Shown piece after piece: positions 23,120-31,854 of a stretch of DNA of 35,494 nucleotides; position 1 is the first letter of the stretch, and each line of letters begins with the position of its first letter. A model generated the notes under the pieces. The model did no database searches. It worked only from the letters and a program-made list of their open reading frames with translations, and had not been told where the DNA came from. The position numbers and the translations under genes are program-made. The stretch comes from Candidatus Saccharimonadota bacterium (lineage in GTDB: Bacteria; Patescibacteriota; Saccharimonadia; Saccharimonadales; UBA4665), in contig DAHVVZ010000009.1 of NCBI GenBank assembly GCA_027357065.1, positions 1-35,494 on the forward strand. The letters are read 5' to 3'.

Positions 23120-23947
23120 TTACAAATTAACGATTAGGTTGTCATGCCCAATAATAAAACTATCGTTTTGATATTTTTGTACTAAAATTTCGTGTTTGTT
23201 CATGTGTCTGCTCATATGCACTGTATATGTTTTTGCTGCATTAATTTTAGTTTGTAAATCTATGACTTCGTCAACTGTCATGTGAAACCATTCTGTACCT
23301 AAATTAGGGGTAGGCATACCGCAATCTATATATACCCTTTTTACTTGTTCTATGTCTTCCGAGAAGGTATCGGCGAAGAGTACATCAACATTATTGAGCG
23401 CCTCAATCGTTTCAGGATTAAGTTTGGAATTTGTATCCGTCACAACAGCAATTTTTTTATCTTTATAGCTAAATATAAACCCGCTCGTGGGGAATCCATG
23501 ATTCAGCTCGATTGGCAGAACTGATAGATCAGTTGTTAATTGAATTTTTTTAAAATTATCGAATGTTCTAAACGTAAGTACTTCTTCATTTTCTAAATAC
23601 TTCCAATACTCCATGAGCTTATGATTGAGAGAATGATTACCAAACCAAAGTGTTTGTGGCGCTGATCTCCTAAAAAAGAACTCCCCTAAACCGTTAACAT
23701 GGTCAGAATGATGGTGAGTAATAAATATATGGTCAATGTCTTTTAACTCTAAATTTGAATTTAAACACTCCCACTTTAGATCAGGATTTGGGTCAACCAA
23801 GATTTTCAGATTGTCTATTTCAAGCAAAAGTCCAAATCTATATCTTTTAGAATGAAGGTCTAGGCACGTATCGCAGCTACAGCCTGCTAGAGGAGTACCT
23901 AAAGTGTCGCCCGAACCGAGAATTATAATCTTAATGCTTGGAATCAT
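23120..23947 (-). CDS. MBL-fold hydrolase, PhnP/PqqB-like
   Basis: IIILGSGDTLGTPLAGCSCDTCLDL, IFITHHHSDHVNGLGEF, VVTDTN, VHMSRHMNKHE. Confidence 0.85.
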   Translation of the reverse strand: MIPSIKIIILGSGDTLGTPLAGCSCDTCLDLHSKRYRFGLLLEIDNLKILVDPNPDLKWECLNSNLELKDIDHIFITHHHSDHVNGLGEFFFRRSAPQTLWFGNHSLNHKLMEYWKYLENEEVLTFRTFDNFKKIQLTTDLSVLPIELNHGFPTSGFIFSYKDKKIAVVTDTNSKLNPETIEALNNVDVLFADTFSEDIEQVKRVYIDCGMPTPNLGTEWFHMTVDEVIDLQTKINAAKTYTVHMSRHMNKHEILVQKYQNDSFIIGHDNLIVNL

Positions 23948-24225
23948 ATAGCTTCTTTATCGCTTTCTGGGCAGTTGTACTATTAATTATCGCCTTCATT
24001 ACACTCATATTATTATATATGTGGCGCAAGTTAGCTTCTGAATTAAAGTTGCGAAGCTCGTCCACTAGAGGGAGCCAGGCCAGGCCAAGTCGAGCTATAC
24101 CCAGACCGAGTTCCGTAGCCAAAAGTCACACACATTCTTTTGTCATACAGAAATGCATCGTGCTGATTACAAGGCGCGAAAGTAAGAACCATCCGAAAGC
24201 GCGGTTTTCGCTTTATTACTCCTAA

Positions 24226-24290
24226 AGTCCAGTCCGTAAACTGACCAGTTAAACCCCTGGAAACTGGACGGCGAGAAAGCCGACGGACTT
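24226..24290 (+). ncRNA. Candidate structured RNA (three-way-junction-like inverted repeats)
   Basis: Nested pairings agtccgt/acggact (7 bp) enclosing ccagtt/aactgg (6 bp) and cggc/gccg (4 bp) inside a non-coding intergenic region. Strand is not established. Confidence 0.3.
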
Positions 24291-24434
24291 CTGTGACTGA
24301 CCTTCCTCTAAGCCAACAAAAAAATAAGCTATTCAGTAAACTCTAACTGACCGTTCCGGATCTGCAGTTTTGTTTTCATACAGACGACATGCATATTTTT
24401 CATAGATGAAATAGTAAGGCGTATGATATGGGTA

Positions 24435-25076
24435 ATGAATCTATACCTATCCTCATACGGCATTCCGGCTCCTCGAGAGCTTGAGAAATTGCTTAACATA
24501 ACCTTGCAGGCCGCTAAGGTTGCACTCATTCCTAATGCCAAAGATTATTTAGCCCAAGATGATAGAGATACCAAAATTAAAGCATACATAGCCAAGTATC
24601 TTCAGCCGCTTGGTCTTAACGTTGACGTGATTGACTTGCGAGGCTACAACGACTTGGTAGCCCTAGAGAAAACCTTACGCAACTACAATCTCGTATGGGT
24701 GATGCCAGGCAACACGTATGTGCTTCGTTATGAGATGCAGCGTAGCGGATTTGAAAACATCATACGCGAGCTCTTAGCTTCGGGCGTTGTGTACGGCGGA
24801 GGTAGTGCGGGAGCGCTCGTGGCGGGAATGTCCATTGACGGCGTTGAGGCGATAGACAACCCTGTATTTGCGCAAGCTTTAATAAACGAAGGCTTGAACT
24901 TAGCGCCTTACATCATTGTCCCTCATGCCGACAACGCTGAGCTTTCCGGTCTTTTACCGAGTATGCAGGCAAAGCACCTAGACAAGCAGTGTATTGAGCT
25001 CAATGATTCACAATCAGCGGTGATTACAAACGATAGGTATGTAATCGTAGACGCAGAAAAGTCAAGTCGGAAGTGA
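24435..25076 (+). CDS. Peptidase S51 (dipeptidase E-like)
   Basis: VALIPNAKDY, LVWVMPGNTYVLRYEM, nucleophile elbow VVYGGGSAGALVAGMSI. Likely start MNLYLSSYG at 24435; the track ORF starts at 24423. Confidence 0.85.
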   Translation: MNLYLSSYGIPAPRELEKLLNITLQAAKVALIPNAKDYLAQDDRDTKIKAYIAKYLQPLGLNVDVIDLRGYNDLVALEKTLRNYNLVWVMPGNTYVLRYEMQRSGFENIIRELLASGVVYGGGSAGALVAGMSIDGVEAIDNPVFAQALINEGLNLAPYIIVPHADNAELSGLLPSMQAKHLDKQCIELNDSQSAVITNDRYVIVDAEKSSRK

Positions 25077-25228
25077 TAGAATAGCTCACTGTACAAGACG
25101 CAAGAACAAGCAGGTGTAGACCGTTTGAGCACTGCACAGCGCAACGAGCGAAAATAATATCACTGATATATATTTGCTATTAACGCAAGATGTAGTATCC
25201 TAAATGTAATCTTAAATGACTGGTTTTT

Positions 25229-26548
25229 ATGGCCGAAATTTCACCCGAAAGCGTTCCTAGTGATCTATACCTAACTACTGACGAAGTTCGAGCTATGTTC
25301 TTGGATTTCTTTATGAGGAAGGGGTATGCACATCACCCTAATGTCGGTGTCATCCCCGAAAACGACCCAACGCTCTTATTTATAAATTCTGGGATGGCTC
25401 CGATGAAACCCTTCTTTACCGGCGAAGCCACGCCTCCAACTGATCAACTAACAAACGTACAAGACTGTATTCGCACCGGCGATCTCGATGATGTAGGTGA
25501 TTCGTACCACGGCACGAGCTTCCATATGATGGGCTCATGGCAGTTCGGCGACCGATTTAATAAAGAACAGGCAATCGAGTATGCGTATGAACTTATCACA
25601 GACGGCTTTGGATTAGACCCAGACTACCTGTTAGCCTCTGTTTTGAATGATGAAGCTAAGGAACAAGGAATTCCTAAGGACGAAGAAGCAGCCCAAGCCT
25701 GGGCAAAGCTACTCCCAAATGAGCGAATAATCTGGCTGCCACCATCCGACAATCTATGGGGGCCTCCGGGCACTAGCGGACCATCTGGTCCTTGCACCGA
25801 AGTCTTTTTCGACCGAGGTTCTGGCTTTGAGGAAGGTTACGACAACGTAGCATTGCGAAAGGGTCGGCATATCGAAATTTGGAACGCAGGCGTGTTTATG
25901 ACTCACCACGTAGCAGAAGATGGCACGGTTACTCCACTGGCATCGAAGAGCGTTGACGGCGGGGCGGGACTTGAACGTATCGCTATGATTCTGCAGAACG
26001 CGCCCAGTATACATGAAATTGATAAGTGGCTTCCGGCCTACGATGTAATTCGCACCGACAACCAAGATACTCGTTCGGCTCGTATCGTCATCGACCATAT
26101 ACGCACTGCCGAAATTCTTGCTCGCTCAGGTGTGATTCCAGGCAACAAAGCCGGTCCGTACGTGCTGCGGACTCTACTACGCCGCGCCATGACTACGCTC
26201 GTGCAAACGGGGATTGAGCAAGGTCGTTTGCTAGAGTACCGTGATGCTATCTGCGAACAAATGGATGAAGTACCCGGCACCGTTCGGACACATAATGAAG
26301 TAAGTACAATCTTCGCGAAGGAACGTGACGCATTCGCGAAAATCCTTCAGCGCAGCGAGCGGCTCCTGGCACCCATTGTCGCTCGAGGCGAGACGACGGG
26401 CAACGAGCTATATAAGTTGCACGAGACCCACGGCATACCAGTAGATATTTTACGCGAGACCTGCAACAGCAACAATATCCAATTCCCAGAGGAAACGTTT
26501 GCCGCCGCCCGTAGTAAGCATGCTGAAGAGTCTAGTGCCACGAAGTAG
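25229..26548 (+). CDS. Alanyl-tRNA synthetase N-terminal (catalytic)-like protein lacking editing and C-Ala domains
   Basis: AlaRS-like: NDPTLLFINSGMAPMKPFFTG, CIRTGDLDDVGDSYHGTSFHMMGSWQFGDRFNK (motif 2), GPSGPCTEVFFDRG, IEIWNAGVFM, GGAGLERIAMIL (motif 3), DHIRTAEILARSGVIPGNKAGPYVLRTLLRRAM. Ends at 439 aa. Confidence 0.85.
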   Translation: MAEISPESVPSDLYLTTDEVRAMFLDFFMRKGYAHHPNVGVIPENDPTLLFINSGMAPMKPFFTGEATPPTDQLTNVQDCIRTGDLDDVGDSYHGTSFHMMGSWQFGDRFNKEQAIEYAYELITDGFGLDPDYLLASVLNDEAKEQGIPKDEEAAQAWAKLLPNERIIWLPPSDNLWGPPGTSGPSGPCTEVFFDRGSGFEEGYDNVALRKGRHIEIWNAGVFMTHHVAEDGTVTPLASKSVDGGAGLERIAMILQNAPSIHEIDKWLPAYDVIRTDNQDTRSARIVIDHIRTAEILARSGVIPGNKAGPYVLRTLLRRAMTTLVQTGIEQGRLLEYRDAICEQMDEVPGTVRTHNEVSTIFAKERDAFAKILQRSERLLAPIVARGETTGNELYKLHETHGIPVDILRETCNSNNIQFPEETFAAARSKHAEESSATK

Positions 26549-26624
26549 ACACTGAACGTATACAATCGATGGTAAATCAATCCCAAGAAACTTTGTACTA
26601 ACGATAAAAGGAGTAATCAGACCA

Positions 26625-27326
26625 ATGCCTTCCCCTAACCAACTCATTCTTGGCACGTGGCAGTTCGAAACTATCGATGAGCAGACCGCTGCCGCGCTTG
26701 TGGCACAGGCCCACGACACTGGTATCCGTACGTTCGATACGGCAGCCGTGTACGCTTGCGGGAATGCGGAACGCATACTTGGTAAACACCTACATACTAG
26801 TGACACTATTATTACCAAGACCACCGCGGTACGCAAGGGCATACCATCAATTGCCACTGCATATCCTAAGCAATATATTGAAGAGAGCGTAGCCGGATCA
26901 GTAGAACGCCTTGGCCGGATGCCAGACGTCATGCTCATGCACAACTGGGACGAAGCTTGGGAAGCTGATCCAGATACACCAGCCACAATAGACAAATTTC
27001 GCACTATATGCACCCAGCAGGGCATACCCCTAATCGGCATCTCCCTGCCGAATGGATATAGTGGCAGTTTAGAAGCACATGCCAACATATTGGATGCGGT
27101 TGATTGCCTTGAAGCTCCATATAACCAGGACTCGCCGAGTCTCAGTGCTCAACGACTTTCAACGTTATCATCAACAATGCCAGTACTGGTTCGTAGCATT
27201 TTTAGGCATGGCAGAGACACCGAAAAGATAACCTCGAGACTACAAGAAGCGGTAGCAATTAGTGGCCTCGTTGTCGTTGGTGCGACAAAGCCAGAACAAA
27301 TTCAGCAATGGAGCACCGTACTATGA
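26625..27326 (+). CDS. Aldo/keto reductase family protein
   Basis: LILGTWQF, GIRTFDTAAVYACGNAERILGK, TKTTAV, DVMLMHNW, VVVGATKPEQI; RBS aaaggag upstream. Confidence 0.82.
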   Translation: MPSPNQLILGTWQFETIDEQTAAALVAQAHDTGIRTFDTAAVYACGNAERILGKHLHTSDTIITKTTAVRKGIPSIATAYPKQYIEESVAGSVERLGRMPDVMLMHNWDEAWEADPDTPATIDKFRTICTQQGIPLIGISLPNGYSGSLEAHANILDAVDCLEAPYNQDSPSLSAQRLSTLSSTMPVLVRSIFRHGRDTEKITSRLQEAVAISGLVVVGATKPEQIQQWSTVL

Positions 27327-28561
27327 GTAGAGGCGAGACAAACCCCTTTACTGCTGGATGTGCCGCCGATAGGGCAAATCAAGAAGTATTCATACCCGTC
27401 ATCGGAAGACGGACCGGTACAGAGTTCAAAATGCGTGAATTCACCTATGGTGTACTCGATTCAGATCCGCACAGCCCATTGTCTTGCGTGAGCGTAGCAA
27501 ATTCCTCACTGAGTGTTGACTTATGGAAGGGTTGTGCATGGCAGTGTAGCTACTGCCACGTGCAGGGCGGGCTGCAAGATTTAGACCCAGAAACCCTAAC
27601 TATGCCCAAACGACCAGAACCGCGATCGCGCTTTGAGGTCGAAGATGTGGTCGACGCACTGGTTGAACACCCTTTCTTTGAACGTAATAAGTCAGTCATA
27701 AGTATAGGCACGGCAAGCACTGAACCTTTTGCGCGTGGACCGGTTTCCGATTCGACATTTGAAATAATGGAGCAATTTGTCGCCAGGGGCTACAAAAATC
27801 CGTTCTGGGTTGTAACCAAAGCTGGCTTTCCTAAGGGCTATGAAGAACGCTTGAAAAGTGTTACGGAAAATGGGAACCAAGTTATGATTTCTATTTGCTG
27901 GGCCAATAACCCTAAGCATGTCGAGCCCGTACAAACAAACCGTTTCCGCAATGTGCAGGCCGCGCACGAAGCTGGCGCAACCATTAGTTGGTACTTACGC
28001 CCCCTCGCTGACAGCTGGAGTATTGATCCAACAAAGTTAGCAGAAACTTTCGAGACTGCCAGTAAATATGCGCCCTGGGTTGACGAAATTATCCCCGGAG
28101 GCTTGCGCTGGACAATGGGGATTGAGTACGGTGTAAATGAAGTACGCGGCCAAGAAATGCCTAATATTCCTCACAAAGATAACGTCAAAGACTTGAGTGA
28201 AGAAACCTGGGTTCTTATACACGAACTCGCAGAAAAGTACTTCCCGGGCGTACCGCTGTACCACAAATCTTCATGTGGCTTGAGCTTGATGCTCGAAGCC
28301 CCCAACCATAACCTCGTGCAGCGTCATAATCGTGATGCCTGCGAAGCGTCGACGTGCCCGGCCGCACAACGTGACCGATGTGAGTCATACCAAGTCCCTG
28401 GTCGCAGCGAGCTGCAGCACCGTCTTGCCACTATCGGTCTCAAAGAAATCGAAGTTGTTTCAGTTGATCAAGGCACTGGGAAGGTAACAACGAAGCCCGA
28501 ACTTGGCACACTAACATTTGCGCTCAAGCACTTGGTCGAAATACAAACCGCACGAGAGTAG
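27323..28561 (+). CDS. Radical SAM protein
   Basis: CX3CX2C motif LWKGCAWQCSYCHVQGGLQ. Start overlaps the AKR stop (ATGA). C-terminal Cys cluster CEASTCPAAQRDRC. Confidence 0.88.
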   Translation: MSRGETNPFTAGCAADRANQEVFIPVIGRRTGTEFKMREFTYGVLDSDPHSPLSCVSVANSSLSVDLWKGCAWQCSYCHVQGGLQDLDPETLTMPKRPEPRSRFEVEDVVDALVEHPFFERNKSVISIGTASTEPFARGPVSDSTFEIMEQFVARGYKNPFWVVTKAGFPKGYEERLKSVTENGNQVMISICWANNPKHVEPVQTNRFRNVQAAHEAGATISWYLRPLADSWSIDPTKLAETFETASKYAPWVDEIIPGGLRWTMGIEYGVNEVRGQEMPNIPHKDNVKDLSEETWVLIHELAEKYFPGVPLYHKSSCGLSLMLEAPNHNLVQRHNRDACEASTCPAAQRDRCESYQVPGRSELQHRLATIGLKEIEVVSVDQGTGKVTTKPELGTLTFALKHLVEIQTARE

Positions 28562-28565
28562 GCCT

Positions 28566-29309
28566 ATGGCGAAGAACACGGAAACTCCCAGGATTATCGA
28601 AGCTATTACGTTGCTCGACCCCAATGCAGCTATATTAGCGACGGATCATAATCCCGAAAGTGCGACCGACTTGCTTGTCGTAGGCGAGATGCCGCGCGAC
28701 GTGTACATAGAAAAGCTGAATGAATCTGCCATACTGGCACATTTCACACGTAAAAGAAGTGACGATGCACTTATTATTACTGCTGACAATGGATCCGCCT
28801 GCGGTGTTGCGTACTACGAGCAAAAATTGTTCAGCACGCGAATTCAAGCAATTGCAATGGGGCGCGAAGTTGACCCTATCGTGAAACCATGGTCAGTTGG
28901 GCCTTGGCTACCAGAAGCGTTTGCAGCAGATCTGTCCCAGGCACATGTACTACGGTCGAATCCAGCTGTCGAAAAAAAAGTCGCTCATTTTACAAACTAC
29001 CCGGAAGGGATGCGACAAGGCATACTGCAGCGTTGCATCGAAGAGATTACGATAAAAGCGAATCGCATGGGTCGTACAGCAGAAACGGTTAAAGACCTCG
29101 CATTCACCCAAACAGCTGCTGATATATGCATGGCAGGTATACGTGTAGCGCACGCCCGAGAGCGAGTGTACTTTCGTGGCCTACGATATGTGGATGAGAC
29201 CATACCAAAGCTCTCAGAGGGAGGCAGAGCGATTGCTAGTGAGCTTAGCACTACAGCCAACTACAGAGTAGCACTGGAGCTTATAAATCTTGGTTCGAGA
29301 CAGCAGTAA
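28566..29309 (+). CDS. Uncharacterised protein of the AlaRS-like/rSAM cluster
   Basis: ATG 4 nt after the rSAM stop; 247 aa from ATG 28566 (track ORF 263 aa). No family recognised with confidence. Confidence 0.7.
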   Translation: MAKNTETPRIIEAITLLDPNAAILATDHNPESATDLLVVGEMPRDVYIEKLNESAILAHFTRKRSDDALIITADNGSACGVAYYEQKLFSTRIQAIAMGREVDPIVKPWSVGPWLPEAFAADLSQAHVLRSNPAVEKKVAHFTNYPEGMRQGILQRCIEEITIKANRMGRTAETVKDLAFTQTAADICMAGIRVAHARERVYFRGLRYVDETIPKLSEGGRAIASELSTTANYRVALELINLGSRQQ

Positions 29310-30444
29310 GCAGCCAGTCAACTACCTCTTGGTCTAGCCCGTATGTTTGCTTATAGTCGCCGTAGTCTTCTTCTGTCGGTTGCTCGCCATGTCTGAGCAT
29401 ACCTTTCATAACGACACGCGTACCTTGCCGTAGTAAGCGTTCGAATCTGTCCTCTTCAGACCTGTAAATACCAACAACACGCTCGGGCTCAACAGCTAAG
29501 CCATGAGCTTGAATCGTATCTCTTATAACCGCGTCCATTATAATTTCTGGGGCATGCAGCCGAGCACGTACGAGCTCTGCAAACACCTTGCGAACAATGT
29601 ACTGCTCAGCCTTGGGGCCTGGCATAACATCGCATGACACCATGACGGCAGCCGCTCGTGCAAAGTCGGTAATACGACACGCAGTACCTTCATCAAGCCC
29701 ACTGAGCGTGCGCCTTGCATGTACCCAACTGGCAACTTCATAATCAGTACTCAGCCCATTAGCCGCTGCCGTCAGTCGATCTATACTTGCCCCCGAGTCA
29801 AACGCCACGATCCCTAGCGGGGACCTTTTTTCATCAATACCTTCGTGGGTCGTAAATACTATGTTCCACAGCTCGGTCGTTACTCCATCTGTTATCCTGC
29901 CAAGTTCGACTCGAGTACCACTTCGGCGTCTTTGGTTACACACGTGCGTGTTATCTTCGCTCACCAATAGCGTAGGCTCTAATCCTTCAAGCACAGTCAT
30001 GGAAAGAACATCGTCTGGGTGCACACGGGCAAATAAATTCTGGATGCCCAGTTGCTGCAATGTCGCAACGGCCGACGTAATAGCAAGTTGCTTAGCGGCA
30101 GCTTCGCCAAATTCAAAGAAACTAAAATGTCCGAGCATATCAAATGCAATATGGTGACGACCAGTACGCCCGACCTTACTCAGGCCATTTGCACGTATGC
30201 AACGCTGGACTGACGCCTGGCGGGGGTAAGCTGGTGGATATTGGTCACCAGAAAGCACATCCTCATACTGAACGCCGCCTGAAATGTTGAACAGTAACGT
30301 AGGGTTATCTGTTCTAATATCAGCGTTTATACCAAACTGAAACCCATAGCCCGAGAGCACCATTTGCGCAACATCAATTACCTCATGCTCGTCCATCGGC
30401 TCAAGGCGATACGATAGTTCGTGCGTACGTTTATCTTGAGACAT
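29281..30444 (-). CDS. Second, divergent AlaRS catalytic-domain-like protein
   Basis: TDNPTLLFNISGGVQYEDVLSG, SVQRCIRANGLSKVGRTGRHHIAFDMLGHFSFFEFGEA (motif 2-like), TELWNIVFTTHEG, DSGASIDRLTAA (degenerate motif 3), ITDFARAAAVMVSCDVMPGPKAEQYIVRKVFAELVR. Confidence 0.8.
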   Translation of the reverse strand: MSQDKRTHELSYRLEPMDEHEVIDVAQMVLSGYGFQFGINADIRTDNPTLLFNISGGVQYEDVLSGDQYPPAYPRQASVQRCIRANGLSKVGRTGRHHIAFDMLGHFSFFEFGEAAAKQLAITSAVATLQQLGIQNLFARVHPDDVLSMTVLEGLEPTLLVSEDNTHVCNQRRRSGTRVELGRITDGVTTELWNIVFTTHEGIDEKRSPLGIVAFDSGASIDRLTAAANGLSTDYEVASWVHARRTLSGLDEGTACRITDFARAAAVMVSCDVMPGPKAEQYIVRKVFAELVRARLHAPEIIMDAVIRDTIQAHGLAVEPERVVGIYRSEEDRFERLLRQGTRVVMKGMLRHGEQPTEEDYGDYKQTYGLDQEVVDWLLTAVSNQDL

Positions 30445-30494
30445 ACTTTATACATTTATCATATCTATGTGTTTCTGTATATAAGCAATAAAAT

Positions 30495-30580
30495 TTGACG
30501 TTTAATAGAGTTAAGTTAAAGTCAAACAACTTAAAATTAGGTGCTATAAATGCTTGGTTCGAATCCAGTCCCCGGAGCCA
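30495..30580 (+). repeat. att-like module R3 (86 bp) ending in exact tRNA-Asn 3' tail
   Basis: TTGACGTTTAATAGAGTTAAGTTAAAGTCAAACAACTTAAAATTAGGTGCTATAAATGCTTGGTTCGAATCCAGTCCCCGGAGCCA. The last 25 nt match tRNA-Asn exactly. Confidence 0.9.
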
Positions 30581-30615
30581 AGCATAAGCACAATGATTAT
30601 TGGTATAATTTGTGT

Positions 30616-31149
30616 ATGCCACATATCCATACAGCTGATGGTCAGCATGATTTTACCGTAGGCGCTTATATAATAAGACAAGATATCGAAATGCCGAAAG
30701 CTCTTCTGCATTTACACAAAAGAAGCGGTATGCTTTTTCCAATTGGCGGACACATTGAACTTAATGAAACGCCCTGGCAAGCATTAGCTCGCGAAATAGC
30801 CGAGGAATCTGGCTACGATTTTTCTCAATTAATGGTATTACAACCTCAAAATGGATTAAGGACGCTCTCCGATGTAACAGCTCATCCAATACCTGTAGTT
30901 ATTAGTGATCATGATGTAAGCAGTACTCACTTCCATACAGATTTAGCGTATGCATTTATCGCTGATGATTTTCCTACAAATAATATAGACAAATCTGAGT
31001 CACAAGATTTAAGATGGTTAACGCTAGATCAAATAAAAACTTTAAATGTAGACATTATCTATCCAAACACAAAAGAAATATACACTTTTATAATAAATAC
31101 TTGCCTAAAAGACTGGGATAGAATAAGCGTTAATAAATACAAGCTATAA
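30616..31149 (+). CDS. Nudix hydrolase
   Basis: Nudix box GGHIELNETPWQALAREIAEESGYD; likely start MPHIHTADGQHDF at 30616 (track ORF starts 30550, inside R3). Confidence 0.9.
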   Translation: MPHIHTADGQHDFTVGAYIIRQDIEMPKALLHLHKRSGMLFPIGGHIELNETPWQALAREIAEESGYDFSQLMVLQPQNGLRTLSDVTAHPIPVVISDHDVSSTHFHTDLAYAFIADDFPTNNIDKSESQDLRWLTLDQIKTLNVDIIYPNTKEIYTFIINTCLKDWDRISVNKYKL

Positions 31150-31245
31150 ATCAGACATATTTATAAACTAGTAAAAAAGATTAATTCTTAAGACTGACAT
31201 TATTACGCAGATACAGTAATATAGTTTTTATATTTTAGGGGTTGC

Positions 31246-31506
31246 ATGGAGCACGATCCTTCTGTAAAAGTACCTGAAGCAAACGAGACCCTCGATAATT
31301 ACACTTCGGGTAAAATTGGTGGTCTTCAAAAACTGCAGCGCTTAGACGCAGATGTACCACCATACATAACTATTGGCGCTGATTTGTCTGAACCTGAAAT
31401 TAATGCATTATTAGAGCATCTTGATTCAGCAAGAAAAGAAATGCATAAGTTGGGTTATAAGCCATTATCTAAAGGTTTGGCCTCAATTCCTCACCCGATG
31501 CCTTAG
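31246..31506 (+). CDS. Small uncharacterised protein
   Basis: 86-aa ORF, no recognised family. Confidence 0.5.
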   Translation: MEHDPSVKVPEANETLDNYTSGKIGGLQKLQRLDADVPPYITIGADLSEPEINALLEHLDSARKEMHKLGYKPLSKGLASIPHPMP

Positions 31507-31604
31507 ATAGAACAGATATTTTTAGTCTCTAAATTACACTCAAGCTCTTAACAGATAAGAAGGATTTCAAAATAGCCTCACCTTATGCGATAGTATAGAC
31601 ATAC

Positions 31605-31800
31605 CTAAATTCTAGAACCAAACGCAACCTGCGTTAAGTCTAGCTGTTTATCCTGGTTCTGCGCAAGCCAAGCATAGACTTCCTGTGGTGTATGCCATTG
31701 CAGTCGTTTCCTGGGCTTGTTGTTTAGCTCCCAAGCAATGTTATCTAATAGGGGTTTGTGAGTCTTGCGAGATATCACAAGCCTCTTTATTAAGAATTTT
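31605..31800 (-). pseudogene. IS30-family transposase C-terminal remnant
   Basis: ISRKTHKPLLDNIAWELNNKPRKRLQWHTPQEVYAWLAQNQ resembles the IS30 C-terminal 'LNxRPRKxLxxxTPxEv' motif; no DDE core present. Confidence 0.7.
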
Positions 31801-31818
31801 ATAGCTTCTAGTTTACTA

Positions 31819-31854
31819 TTGACACGTGTATACATGTATATGTATACTGTATGC
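31819..31854 (+). promoter_or_regulatory. Promoter/operator of the vapBC-like operon
   Basis: TTGACA, 18-nt spacer, TATACT, ATG 6 nt downstream; spacer contains palindrome TATACATGTATA and GTATAC repeats. Confidence 0.6.

Noticed and set aside
24226-24290. Hammerhead, RNase P or SRP RNA
   Set aside because: Core motifs (CUGAUGA/GAAA for hammerhead, P4 consensus for RNase P, GGAA-tetraloop domain for SRP) are not present.
27300-27330. Alternative genetic code with UGA recoded
   Set aside because: TGA is used as a normal stop (e.g. AKR stop in the ATGA overlap), and long ORFs read correctly with the standard code.
25754-30157. Shadow ORFs overlapping the AlaRS-like/rSAM cluster (e.g. 26450-27088 -, 28997-29260 -, 29861-30157 +)
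   Set aside because: They overlap ORFs with clear family motifs and lack recognisable protein features.
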